Source of the DNA: Oscillospiraceae bacterium
GTDB taxonomy: Bacteria > Bacillota_A > Clostridia > Oscillospirales > Oscillospiraceae
NCBI GenBank assembly: GCA_017481325.1
Contig: JAFUPG010000055.1
Location: 1 to 8,789, forward strand
Length of the DNA stretch: 8,789 bases
Direction of reading: 5' to 3'
The notes below the pieces were generated by a model, which was not told the origin of the DNA, made no database searches, and saw only the letters and a list, made by a program, of their open reading frames with translations. Positions 1-7,224 of this stretch are shown piece by piece (positions within the stretch are counted from its first letter, which is position 1; each line of letters opens with the position of its first letter). The position numbers were made by a program, and so were the translations under genes.

Positions 1-102
1 CAGCTCGGTGGTGGCATAATGCTGATAGGCATCCAGACCTGCGTTGACCAACTCGTTTGAACGGCGGTCGAAGGCAACCTGAGCAGCTGCGCCTTAGTTC
101 AG
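1..102 (-). pseudogene. In-frame continuation of the GH76 protein's C-terminal domain beyond two stop codons
   Basis: Reading on in the same frame past the TGA at 103-105 gives L-N, a TAA at 94-96, then GAAAQVAFDRRSNEL, then VNAGLDAYQHYATTEL, open to the window edge. From memory, this matches the end of the C-terminal domain of clostridial surface proteins, usually of the form LxYGA(A/E)AQ...(T/S)(D/N)xLxNAxL. The TAA sits exactly where the conserved Tyr belongs. Each stop is one substitution away from a sense codon (TAT/TAC to TAA; for example TGG to TGA). No frameshift is needed. The stretch is therefore the tail of the same gene, either disconnected by nonsense mutations or hidden by base errors. 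No start codon or ribosome binding site makes it a gene of its own. Confidence 0.72.
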
Positions 103-3100
103 TCAGTCGATGATCATAGTGAACAGATAGGCATCCTTCGCAGGATCGTAGTAGTCGAAGCACAGTTCGGCATAGTCCAGCACGGAGTAGGTATCTACGG
201 TGGTGTAGTACTCGTTGCCATCGGTATCGAAGAAGTGGAGCACGGCTCGCAGGTCGCTGCCCATTTCCACGGACTGGATGCCGGAGAGGTTGAAGAGCAG
301 ACGGGTGGGATCGGTGGTCAGGTCGGGGTACAGAGTGACGGTTTCCACGGTCTTCTCGCCGCCGCCCATGGGGTAGCGATCCTTTTCAACGGTCAGGTAT
401 GCGCCCTCGGTGACGTAGTTGGGTACTGCTGCCAGAATATCGGCCAGCTTGATGCGGTAGTTCATCTGCAGATCGGAGTCGAAGGAAACGGTGTGGCTGA
501 TCTTGACCGTAACCTCTGTGGGTTCAGCGGGTTCCTCTGCTGCGCCGTTGGTAACGGAAATCTCACGGAAGGAGGCCACGCCACGGTAAAGGCCCAGTTC
601 TACGTTTTCGTTGTTCTCGGTGGGGCTTGCGGTGGCGGTGAAGGGGGTTTCGTTGCCTGCACCGGTGACGGTGACATTCAGGTCGCCGCCGTTGCTACGT
701 GCAATGGTCACGTGGAACTTGCAGCCGTTGCCGCTGAGCCAATCGTAGTTCACGCCCCCGACCTTCATAAAGGTCTGGTTGCCGGAGCCGTTATTGGAGT
801 CCAGCTCCAGGGAAATGCCCTGCACCTTGATATAGGTGGAGGAGGTGTTGTCGTTGGCCACATCCAGATCCACAGAGAAATTTTCCGGATCGCTGATCAG
901 TTCCTTCCAGACACGGTGGTTCTGCACTTCGGCATAGGCGGCGGAGAAATTGGCTTCATCCAGCGCCTTCCAGCCGCTGAAATCTTCGGAATCACTGTGC
1001 CAGCCGAAATCGCCGGGTGTGGGCAGAACGGGCTCGGTCACGGCGATCTCCGCAAAGCTGCAAAGGCCGGCATAGGCACCTACTTCCACATTGGAGCTCT
1101 CCTCTGAGGGACTCAGGGTGAATCTCACAGCGCTGCTCTCCCCTTCGCCCAGAAGGCTCAGCTGCAGATCGCCGCCCAGCAGACGGGTTATCGTCACATG
1201 AACCTTGCCACCGGCTGCGGGAATCCAATCACAGGCGGTTCCGTTGAGTTTTACAAAGCTCTGATTTCCATTGCCGCCACGGGCATCCAGTTCCAGGGTC
1301 TGTCCCAGCACCTTTAAATAGGCGGAGCTGTCTGCAGAGGACGTGATATCCAGGGTCAGGGTGAAATCGGAGGTGTCACTGAGAAGTTCCTTCCAGACTC
1401 TGTTGTTGGAGGCAGCGGCAGTGTCTACAGAGAAATTCTCCCCGTCCAGGGCGATCCAGCCGCTGAAATCCTCAGAATCGCTGCTCCAGCCGAAATCGCC
1501 GGGATTTGCCGCAGGCACAGTCTCCGCAATGGCGGCGGTGGCAATGATCACGTGGGCAGTGGTGGCGGAGGTGTAGCTCTGCTTGGGGAAGGAACCGGTG
1601 CACCAGCCGTACTCCTGGCGACCCCAGTTGTTGCGCTCGCCTTCATAATCGGCAGGATAGCCGTCGGAGCTGGGCTCCTTGGGACCCTCCCAGGCGGCGG
1701 AGTAGTAGCCGTCTTCAAAGACGGCATTCTCCAGAATGGTCTGCGCCGTGGCCAAAAGAATGCTGTTGTAACGCTCATCCACGATGCCCGTATTGACCAC
1801 CTCTCGCTGGAACATTCCCAGGAAGAAGGTGTTGTTCCAGGCATCACGGTCGTTGAGATAGGCGCCCTTCTCGGTGGTCTCGAACATGGCGATGCCCCAG
1901 GCGGTGTCGGCTGCCTTTTGGGTGTTCCCCAGACGGGCGTTGAGCACCGCCATGGCCATATTGCCGCCGATATAGGTGCAGGAGCCGCCCTCGCCGATGC
2001 CGTAGGGGTTGTTGCGCCCCTCTACACCGTCGGCGCTGACGCTCATCCAGTACAGACCGTCGCTGCGGCGGAGGTTGTTTTCCAAGCTGTTGTAGACATT
2101 CATCATGCGGTCATAGATCAGCTGATCTCCGGTGATCTCGTAGAGATCCCAGCCGGCAATGGCCACGGTGGCCGCATAGATGGATTTGTCGGTTTTGTTG
2201 GAATTGTACCACAGGCCACCGAAGAGGGCATCGTCGTAGTAGGTATCGTAGGTGCTGTGGAAGAGTTTCTTTGCATAGTCCAGGCAGACTGCTGCCTCGG
2301 AGGTTCTGCCCAGGAAGGTATTGTAGCGGTAACCCAGGATCAACGCCATGATGTTCCAGCCGCAATCGTCCATAGCCCAGTTCAAGGGGCCGGTGGAGGC
2401 GGTGGTGACACGTTCTTCGCCGTGACCGACATTGATGCGGTTGACGGAGTTGGCAATGATCTCCGCCACGGCCTCATATTCCTCGCTGTCGGGATCCAGG
2501 GTACGGGCGTAGGTATCCATGGCCATAATGACAATGGACACATCCCAGAAGCCGCCGGGCTCGTTGATGTGGATCGTCAGGCCGGTATTGGTCACATAGC
2601 CCTCACGGAGGCCGCAATCCATGCTGTAGGTGGCATTGGTGGCAGGGTCAACATAGTTTTTGACCAGATTTTCGTAGGCGGTTTTGGCCTCCTTGGCAGC
2701 ATCGTAGCCCTCGAAATCGTTATGGACATCGATGTTTTCAAAGGAAACCGTGCTGCGCTCCGTAGAGAAGCCCAGATAGCAGAACAGAGCTGCGGTCTCA
2801 TCCAGGACACTGACGTTTTGCTCATAGCTATAGTCCTTGTCGCCCCTGAGCTGCAGGTGCATGGAGCCCAGCTTGTCGCCGCTGAGGGTGACGGTATAGC
2901 CGCCGTCTTCATCGGTGATCCAGCCGCTGGACCAGTGGGTCGTCCAGCTGGCGCCGCTGGCCACAGAGGCGGACTGGAGGGTAAAGCACACGCCGCCATT
3001 GGACTTCTCCACGGTGAAGATGGCCTTGGAATGGTAGTGCTGATCCAGAATATTCATGCGGCTGACCGAGCGGCCGCCGTTGTTTTCGGAGATCACGTTG

Positions 3101-3870
3101 AATCTGGCTGTGGCAGACCAGTTTCCCATGAGCTTTTCGCCCACATAGGCGGTCTGGGCGCTGCCACCGTCGGTCTGGGCGCTGCGGGTCCAAAGTCCCT
3201 TGTTCAGATCACTGCCCCAGGTCCAGCCGGTCTCGGCATCCCAAATGTCGTTGCCGGTGGAGAAAAGGAAGGCATAGCCGGCCTCTTTCACAGAACCGGC
3301 AATGTCATATTCGCTCTCAAAGCTGAAGTTCGTCACGTCGACCGTGCCCTCGTACATGCCGATCTCAAAGTTGGCGCTGTCCTCCAGGGCGGCGCTGGTG
3401 AGCACGACGGGCGTTTCGTTGTCCGCCCCGTTCAGGGTGATGGTTACATCACCGCCATCCTTGCGGCTGTAGATCACTTCCGTCACACAGCCCGTGCAAT
3501 TGAACCAGTCCACATTGCTGTCGTTCAGCTTCACGAAGAGCTGGTTGCCCGTGCCGCCGGTGCCGTTGAGCTCCAGCTTTACACCCAGGAGCTTCATGTA
3601 AACACGGGTCCGGTTGGAGGCGGTAACGTCCATGGAGATGCGGAAATTGTTTTGTCCACGGAGCACCTCCCGCCACATACGGGCATAGTTGGCCATGTTA
3701 CTGTAATTGCCGCTGAAATGATCGGCATCTGTGGCGCTCCAGCCGCTGAAATTGCCGTCATCGGTCTGCCAGCCGTAGTCTCCGGGGTTTCCTTCCGCTG
3801 CGGCAAGGCCCAGAGGCAACAGGGCAAGGAGCATCGCCAGAGCGAGGAGTGATGCCATGAGTCGTTTCAT
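103..3870 (-). CDS. Secreted multi-modular GH76-family glycoside hydrolase (alpha-1,6-mannanase-like)
   Basis: The 1255-residue product is probably secreted and attacks alpha-mannan or a related glycan. Residues 1-25 form a signal peptide (basic MKR, long Leu/Ala stretch, cleavage near LAAA/EG) with no lipobox. Residues 29-185, 789-943 and 952-1105 are three copies of one module starting GD(F/Y)GW..(D/S)..(N/D)FSGW. Residues 190-385 look like another beta-sandwich. Residues about 395-785 resemble the alpha/alpha-barrel of GH76, with the family's catalytic Asp pair at D501-D502 (WAMDDCGW), followed by YNSNK, GGN and WNNTFFLGMF segments. Residues 1118-1255 begin a C-terminal domain common in Firmicutes surface proteins. 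The ATG is fixed by AGGAGG (3878-3883), 7 nt upstream. The gene stands alone behind its own promoter. The frame closes with TGA (103-105), then TAA (94-96), yet homologous sequence continues to the window edge, so the gene may be truncated or misread. Substrate is inferred from the family only; debranching or cell-wall glycan activity is possible. Confidence 0.82.
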   Translation of the reverse strand: MKRLMASLLALAMLLALLPLGLAAAEGNPGDYGWQTDDGNFSGWSATDADHFSGNYSNMANYARMWREVLRGQNNFRISMDVTASNRTRVYMKLLGVKLELNGTGGTGNQLFVKLNDSNVDWFNCTGCVTEVIYSRKDGGDVTITLNGADNETPVVLTSAALEDSANFEIGMYEGTVDVTNFSFESEYDIAGSVKEAGYAFLFSTGNDIWDAETGWTWGSDLNKGLWTRSAQTDGGSAQTAYVGEKLMGNWSATARFNVISENNGGRSVSRMNILDQHYHSKAIFTVEKSNGGVCFTLQSASVASGASWTTHWSSGWITDEDGGYTVTLSGDKLGSMHLQLRGDKDYSYEQNVSVLDETAALFCYLGFSTERSTVSFENIDVHNDFEGYDAAKEAKTAYENLVKNYVDPATNATYSMDCGLREGYVTNTGLTIHINEPGGFWDVSIVIMAMDTYARTLDPDSEEYEAVAEIIANSVNRINVGHGEERVTTASTGPLNWAMDDCGWNIMALILGYRYNTFLGRTSEAAVCLDYAKKLFHSTYDTYYDDALFGGLWYNSNKTDKSIYAATVAIAGWDLYEITGDQLIYDRMMNVYNSLENNLRRSDGLYWMSVSADGVEGRNNPYGIGEGGSCTYIGGNMAMAVLNARLGNTQKAADTAWGIAMFETTEKGAYLNDRDAWNNTFFLGMFQREVVNTGIVDERYNSILLATAQTILENAVFEDGYYSAAWEGPKEPSSDGYPADYEGERNNWGRQEYGWCTGSFPKQSYTSATTAHVIIATAAIAETVPAANPGDFGWSSDSEDFSGWIALDGENFSVDTAAASNNRVWKELLSDTSDFTLTLDITSSADSSAYLKVLGQTLELDARGGNGNQSFVKLNGTACDWIPAAGGKVHVTITRLLGGDLQLSLLGEGESSAVRFTLSPSEESSNVEVGAYAGLCSFAEIAVTEPVLPTPGDFGWHSDSEDFSGWKALDEANFSAAYAEVQNHRVWKELISDPENFSVDLDVANDNTSSTYIKVQGISLELDSNNGSGNQTFMKVGGVNYDWLSGNGCKFHVTIARSNGGDLNVTVTGAGNETPFTATASPTENNENVELGLYRGVASFREISVTNGAAEEPAEPTEVTVKISHTVSFDSDLQMNYRIKLADILAAVPNYVTEGAYLTVEKDRYPMGGGEKTVETVTLYPDLTTDPTRLLFNLSGIQSVEMGSDLRAVLHFFDTDGNEYYTTVDTYSVLDYAELCFDYYDPAKDAYLFTMIID
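556..1017 (-). repeat. Repeat module 3 of the GH76 protein (second C-terminal copy)
   Basis: Encodes residues 952-1105, joined to module 2 by a short Pro/Glu/Val linker (about 944-951). An acidic Pro/Glu linker follows (about 1108-1118, AAEEPAEPTE), leading into the C-terminal domain cut by stop codons. It has the same landmarks as module 2: GDFGWHSDSEDFSGW, HRVWKELISD, GSGNQTFMK, YDW, GGDLNV and NVELGLY. Confidence 0.75.
1042..1506 (-). repeat. Repeat module 2 of the GH76 protein (first C-terminal copy)
   Basis: Encodes residues 789-943, directly after the catalytic domain. Its opening, GDFGW(S/H)SDSEDFSGW, is nearly identical to that of module 3. At DNA level, 1455-1503 matches 969-1017 at 44 of 49 positions, so modules 2 and 3 are a fairly recent tandem duplication, or their DNA is kept alike by recombination. 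Module 1 is older. Glycan binding is inferred from position and strand pattern, not from recognised binding residues. Confidence 0.75.
3316..3786 (-). repeat. Repeat module 1 of the GH76 protein (N-terminal copy)
   Basis: Encodes residues 29-185. It shares with the two C-terminal copies the opening GDYGW...NFSGW, a middle R(M/V)W(R/K)E(L/V)L, a Y(M/I/L)K(L/V)xG(V/Q/I)xLEL strand, G(T/N/S)GNQ, an aromatic DW pair, a GGD(V/L) turn and a closing NxE(I/V)G.Y.G strand. Alternating hydrophobic residues suggest a beta-sandwich of the carbohydrate-binding or concanavalin type. I cannot assign it to a numbered CBM family. It is the most divergent of the three copies. Confidence 0.7.
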
Positions 3871-3901
3871 ACAGATTCCTCCTGTGTATCAATATAAATA
3901 T

Positions 3902-3930
3902 AGTGTAAACCATTTGAGGCTATTTGTCAA
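3902..3930 (-). promoter_or_regulatory. Promoter of the GH76 gene
   Basis: On the minus strand, a perfect -35 TTGACA (3925-3930) is followed after 17 bp by TACACT (3902-3907), matching TATAAT at 4 of 6 positions. The predicted transcript starts near 3895, giving an untranslated leader of about 25 nt that holds the AGGAGG site. This is a housekeeping-sigma type promoter. An alternative -10, TATATT, lies a few bases downstream but at a poorer spacing. Confidence 0.75.
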
Positions 3931-3941
3931 TTGGTTTTACA
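3904..3941. promoter_or_regulatory. Imperfect inverted repeat flanking the GH76 -35 box, candidate operator
   Basis: The left arm GTAAACCATTTG (3905-3916) and the right arm CAATTGGTTTTAC (3928-3940) are reverse complements apart from one inserted base and one mismatch. The outer parts, TGTAAACC and GGTTTTACA, resemble LacI/CcpA-type half-sites but lie about three helical turns apart rather than adjacent. The arms cover the -35 box and the edge of the -10 box, so a bound regulator would block RNA polymerase. Binding by a sugar-responsive repressor is inferred; no regulator gene lies in the window. Confidence 0.5.
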
Positions 3942-3969
3942 TCATTTTTGCTTTGAATCGAAAGATTGC

Positions 3970-4002
3970 AAAAAGCCGACCTGTGAATTCTCACAGGTCG
4001 GC
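3970..4002 (-). terminator. Intrinsic terminator of rpoD
   Basis: A perfect 12-bp stem (3975-3986 with 3991-4002; GCCGACCTGTGA pairing with TCACAGGTCGGC) closes a 4-nt loop and is followed on the minus strand by five T residues (3974-3970). It begins 12 nt past the rpoD stop codon and ends before the GH76 promoter, separating the two transcripts. Confidence 0.92.
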
Positions 4003-4014
4003 GCAGTATCGGGT

Positions 4015-5163
4015 TTAGCAGTAGAAATCACGGATCTTCTTGGCACGGCTGGGGTGGCGCAGCTTGCGGATGGCCTTGTTCTCGATCTGGCGGATACGCT
4101 CACGGGTCACGCCGAAGATCTGTCCCACCTCTTCCAAAGTATGGGTTTTGCCATCATACATGCCAAAGCGGAGGCGAAGCACGTCCGCTTCACGGTCGGT
4201 GAGGGTGTTGAGGATCTCGCTGAGGGCCTCAGCCAGGAGGGCGTTGCTGGTGGCATCAGCCGGGCCGGGGGTGTTGTCGTCCTCCACGAAGGAGCCGATG
4301 GTGGTGTCTTCTTCGTCACCCACGGGAGTATCCAGGGAGAGGGTGTCGGCGGCGGTACGGTTGGCCTCAATGATCTTCTCGATGGGCAGGTTCAGCTCGT
4401 CGGCGATCTCCTCCAGAGTGGGCTCTCTGCCCAGCTCCTGCACCAGCTTGCGGTTGCAGCGAGTGGCCTTGTTGATGACCTCTACCATATGCACCGGGAC
4501 ACGGATGGTTCGTGCCTGATCGGCAATGGCACGGGTGATGGCCTGCCGAATCCACCAGGTGGCATATGTAGAGAATTTGTTTCCCTTTGTATGGTCAAAC
4601 TTATCCACGGCACGGATCAGGCCGGTGTTGCCCTCCTGGATCAGATCCAGAATGTGCAGACCTCTGCCGGAATACTTCTTGGCGATGGAAACCACCAGAC
4701 GGAGGTTGGCCTCTGTCAGCTGCTTCTTCGCCGCTTCGTCGCCGTCGACCACACGGCGAGCCAGTTCCTGCTCCTCCTCCACGGTGAGCAGAGGGATCTG
4801 ACCGATCTCCTTCAGATACATGCGGACGGGGTCATCCAGGTTATATTCCGCTGCCAGCTCCACCGGGTCAACCAGAGGCTCTTCCTCATCCAGGTTGACG
4901 GGAACACTGTCCAGGTCGATATCCTCGATGATCTCGCTCATCAGATCCTCGGGTTCGGGATCCTCTGTGGCGATCTGGATGCCCATGGACTCAAAGGTGT
5001 CATAGACTGCCTCGATCTTCTCTGCAGAAAGATCCATCTTCTCCAGCACCGACATGACCTCCGAAGAAGTCAGCATGCCGTCTCTGCGCCCCTTGTTGAT
5101 CAGCTTGGTCAGGGGTGCCATCAATTCTTCATTATTCTTACCGTTCTTATTAGAACTTGCCAT
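4015..5163 (-). CDS. rpoD: Primary (sigma-70 family) RNA polymerase sigma factor SigA/RpoD
   Basis: This is the housekeeping sigma factor, which directs RNA polymerase to TTGACA/TATAAT promoters; 382 residues is normal for a Gram-positive SigA. Residues 12-62 are a region 1.1-like helical part, then comes an acidic linker (about 66-105). Region 1.2 starts at [12 protein letters not shown] (110-121). Region 2 carries [19 protein letters not shown] and the -10 recognition and melting helix [15 protein letters not shown] (195-209). Region 3 begins at RTIRVPVHM (218-226). The 3.2 finger is acidic (about 275-300). Region 4.2 carries the -35 helix-turn-helix [20 protein letters not shown] (342-361). 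The ATG has AAGGA about 9 nt upstream. It is transcribed alone, with its own promoter and terminator. The dnaG gene, often just upstream in Firmicutes, is replaced here by icd. Confidence 0.98.
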   Translation of the reverse strand: MASSNKNGKNNEELMAPLTKLINKGRRDGMLTSSEVMSVLEKMDLSAEKIEAVYDTFESMGIQIATEDPEPEDLMSEIIEDIDLDSVPVNLDEEEPLVDPVELAAEYNLDDPVRMYLKEIGQIPLLTVEEEQELARRVVDGDEAAKKQLTEANLRLVVSIAKKYSGRGLHILDLIQEGNTGLIRAVDKFDHTKGNKFSTYATWWIRQAITRAIADQARTIRVPVHMVEVINKATRCNRKLVQELGREPTLEEIADELNLPIEKIIEANRTAADTLSLDTPVGDEEDTTIGSFVEDDNTPGPADATSNALLAEALSEILNTLTDREADVLRLRFGMYDGKTHTLEEVGQIFGVTRERIRQIENKAIRKLRHPSRAKKIRDFYC

Positions 5164-5203
5164 TTTCGCACATCCTTAGTTGTAATAAGCGCAATTCTTA
5201 CCC

Positions 5204-5232
5204 ATTATAGCCCAAAATTCTGCGCTGTGCAA
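5204..5232 (-). promoter_or_regulatory. Promoter of rpoD
   Basis: A perfect TATAAT (5204-5209) lies 17 bp downstream of TTGCAC (5227-5232), which keeps only the TTG of the -35 consensus. Transcription should start near 5197, giving a leader of about 34 nt that contains the ribosome binding site. A sigma-70 type promoter here would make rpoD autoregulated, as is usual for housekeeping sigma genes. Confidence 0.72.
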
Positions 5233-5300
5233 TAGTTTTTTCTATAAAACTGCAGAATTTTTCCTGATTTTTTCGAAATCAGCGGGAAAAGGGCGACAGG

Positions 5301-5347
5301 AAACACGCTCAGACAGCTATGCACAGAATGCCCGCCTAAGCGTGTTT
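5301..5347 (-). terminator. Long stem-loop downstream of icd, possible weak terminator
   Basis: Positions 5301-5312 and 5336-5347 pair as a 12-bp stem (AAACACGCTCAG against CTAAGCGTGTTT) with one G-U pair in the minus-strand RNA. The 23-nt loop can form a small inner GCA/TGC hairpin. It begins 16 nt past the icd stop codon. Only three T residues, part of the stem itself, follow on the minus strand, so termination may be leaky or need a factor. A role in stabilising the 3' end of the mRNA is equally possible. Confidence 0.55.
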
Positions 5348-5363
5348 TCATACATGGCAATAT

Positions 5364-6566
5364 TTACTGCCCTTCCAGTTCTCTGCGAATGGCGGAAATA
5401 AAGCCTTCCGTTGTGACAATATTGGGGGTTTCGCCCTCCCAGAGCGCCGCCAGATCCTTGGTCATGGTGCCGGACTCAATGACCCGGATGCAGCAGGCTT
5501 CCAGCTTTTTGCCGAAATCTACCAGCGCCTCGTTGCCGTCCAGCTCCCCACGCTTCTGCAGAGCGCCCGTCCAGGCAAAGATGGTGGCCATGGGGTTGGT
5601 AGAGGGCTTTTCCCCCTGCAGATAGCGGTAATAGTGACGGGTGACCGTGCCATGGGCGGCCTCGTACTCGTAGTTGCCATCGGGAGAGACCAGAACAGAG
5701 GTCATCATGGCCAGAGAGCCAAAGGCGGTGGAGACCATGTCGCTCATAACGTCGCCGTCGTAGTTTTTGCAGGCCCAGATAAAGCCACCCTCGCTACGGA
5801 TCACACGGGCCACCGCATCGTCGATGAGGGTATAGAAATAGGAGATCCCCGCAGCTTCGAAGGCCGCTTTGTATTCCTTTTCGTAGATCTCCTGGAAAAT
5901 TGCCTTGAAGGTGCCATCATAGACCTTAGCAATGGTGTCCTTGGCGGAGAACCACAGCTCCTGCTTGGTAGCCAAAGCAAAGTTAAAGCAGGCACGGGCA
6001 AAGGAGACAATGGAGGAATCCTTGTTATACTGGCCGGTGACAATGCCGCCGCACTCAAAGTCGTAGATCTCCTTCCGGGTGACATTTCCCTCTTTATCCG
6101 TAAAGACCAGTTCCGCCTTGCCCTCGGGGACACGCAGCTCTGTACCCTTGTACACGTCGCCGTAGGCATGACGGGCGATGGTAATGGGCTTTTTCCAGTT
6201 CTTCACCACGGGGGAGATGCCCTTGACCAGAATGGGCGCACGGAACACCGTGCCATCCAAAATGGCACGGATGGTGCCGTTGGGGCTCTTCCACATCTCG
6301 TGGAGATGATACTCGCTCATGCGCTGGACATTGGGGGTGATGGTGGCGCATTTCACGCCTACGCCGTATTTTTGGATGGCTTTGGCGGCCTCTACGGTCA
6401 CCTGATCCGCCGTCTCATCCCGGTGGGTCAGACCCAGATCGTAGTACTCCGTTTTCAGATCCACAAAGGGCAGCAGCAGCTCCTCCTTGATCTGCTTCCA
6501 GAGGATGCGAGTCATCTCGTCGCCGTCCATCTCCACCAGGGGGGTGGTCATGGGAATCTTAAGCAT
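5364..6566 (-). CDS. icd: NADP-dependent isocitrate dehydrogenase (eukaryote-like homodimeric type)
   Basis: The 400-residue cytoplasmic enzyme oxidatively decarboxylates isocitrate to 2-oxoglutarate, making NADPH and the carbon skeleton for glutamate. It resembles the eukaryotic IDH1-like type, not the E. coli type. The substrate loop KSPNGTIR has Ser at 94, with Arg at 100, 109 and 132 (ARHAYGD); from memory these fall at the human IDH1 numbers. Metal-binding Asp residues are D250, D272 and D276 ([12 protein letters not shown]). The cofactor loop [10 protein letters not shown], with R310-H311, points to NADP. I chose the ATG at 6566 because GGAGG ends 6 nt before it. The upstream in-frame ATG at 6581 would make that site part of the coding sequence. 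The gene overlaps trmB by 8 nt, which implies translational coupling as the last gene of the amylase-trmB unit. Confidence 0.96.
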   Translation of the reverse strand: MLKIPMTTPLVEMDGDEMTRILWKQIKEELLLPFVDLKTEYYDLGLTHRDETADQVTVEAAKAIQKYGVGVKCATITPNVQRMSEYHLHEMWKSPNGTIRAILDGTVFRAPILVKGISPVVKNWKKPITIARHAYGDVYKGTELRVPEGKAELVFTDKEGNVTRKEIYDFECGGIVTGQYNKDSSIVSFARACFNFALATKQELWFSAKDTIAKVYDGTFKAIFQEIYEKEYKAAFEAAGISYFYTLIDDAVARVIRSEGGFIWACKNYDGDVMSDMVSTAFGSLAMMTSVLVSPDGNYEYEAAHGTVTRHYYRYLQGEKPSTNPMATIFAWTGALQKRGELDGNEALVDFGKKLEACCIRVIESGTMTKDLAALWEGETPNIVTTEGFISAIRRELEGQ

Positions 6567-7209
6567 CCTGCACCTCCACATTGATCAGCTCGCAGCGGTT
6601 AATGGGGGTGCCCAGCTGATAGAATTTCTCCTCATAGCCGGTCATAATGCCCACGGGGCCATTGGCATGGAGGTCACGGGTTAAGTTGCGGATCTCCAGC
6701 TTGCAGTGGGCAAACTCCTCCAAAGACCACTCAAAAAGTCCGGAATTGTCGGTTTTAAAGTGGATCTCACCCATGGGTTTGAGAACCTTCTTGTACTTCT
6801 CCAGGAAGGTACGGAAGGTCAGGCGACGCTTGGCGTTCTTCTTCCGGGGCCAGGGGTCGCAGAAGTTCAGATAGATCAGATCGATCTCATTTTCCTCAAA
6901 ATAGTCCTCCAGATTGGCGGCATCCAGATCCAGGAAGAATACATTCTTCAGCCCCATCTCCAGGGCTCGCTCCATGCCCAGGAGCATGGCCTCCTTGACC
7001 TTCTCCACGGCGATCAGAAGCACATCGGGCTCTGCCTGGGCGGTCTCCACGGTGAACTTGCCCTTGCCGCAGCCCACCTCCAGACGGATGTCCCTGGCTT
7101 CCGGCATTAAAGACAGCCACTTGCCCTTCATGGCCTGGGGCTCCTTGATCCAGATGGCGGAGCAAGCCTCCATGCGGGGCTCTAAATTATTACGTTTTCT
7201 CATTCTCAT
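6559..7209 (-). CDS. trmB: tRNA (guanine-N7-)-methyltransferase TrmB
   Basis: TrmB uses S-adenosylmethionine to methylate N7 of G46 in the variable loop of many tRNAs. The 216-residue length is typical of Gram-positive members. Family marks are the N-terminal MRMRKR, the SAM-binding loop [10 protein letters not shown] (43-52), an acidic strand end VEK (68-70), the signature [12 protein letters not shown] (118-129), IHFKTDN (149-155) and FEWS (159-162), and the late TGYEEKF (190-196). AAGGAG (7221-7226) lies 11 nt before the chosen ATG; the second ATG at 7203 would be 17 nt away, which is too far. The stop codon of the upstream amylase gene lies within this ribosome binding region (TAAGGAG), and the end of trmB overlaps the icd start. 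It therefore appears to be the middle gene of a three-gene operon. Confidence 0.96.
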   Translation of the reverse strand: MRMRKRNNLEPRMEACSAIWIKEPQAMKGKWLSLMPEARDIRLEVGCGKGKFTVETAQAEPDVLLIAVEKVKEAMLLGMERALEMGLKNVFFLDLDAANLEDYFEENEIDLIYLNFCDPWPRKKNAKRRLTFRTFLEKYKKVLKPMGEIHFKTDNSGLFEWSLEEFAHCKLEIRNLTRDLHANGPVGIMTGYEEKFYQLGTPINRCELINVEVQDA

Positions 7210-7224
7210 GGGATGGGGTTCTCC

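Noticed and set aside
103..105. TGA read as selenocysteine or as tryptophan in an altered code
   Set aside because: A TAA stop follows two codons later in the same frame, no selenocysteine hairpin is evident, and Trp elsewhere in these genes needs no TGA.
1552..3852. A 766-codon open frame on the plus strand opposite the GH76 gene
   Set aside because: Its product is Gly/Ala/Val/His-rich with no domain, there is no ribosome site, and it mirrors the codon bias of the real gene, which has a signal peptide, repeats and a catalytic domain.
3931..5235. A 434-codon open frame on the plus strand opposite rpoD
   Set aside because: It runs through the rpoD terminator, coding region and promoter and encodes low-complexity sequence; rpoD itself is unmistakable.
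5264..5282. A 7-bp hairpin (CTGATTT/AAATCAG) as the icd terminator
   Set aside because: On the minus strand it is followed by GGAAAAATT, not a T-run, and it lies about 80 nt past the gene. AT-rich promoter DNA can give such a stem by chance.
6567..6581. An earlier icd start at 6581
   Set aside because: It would place the GGAGG ribosome site inside the coding region and add MWRCR, which is not found in the family; the ATG at 6566 is better placed.
5634..6584. A 316-codon open frame on the plus strand opposite icd
   Set aside because: It is a codon-bias shadow with no recognisable motif; the minus strand encodes a complete isocitrate dehydrogenase.
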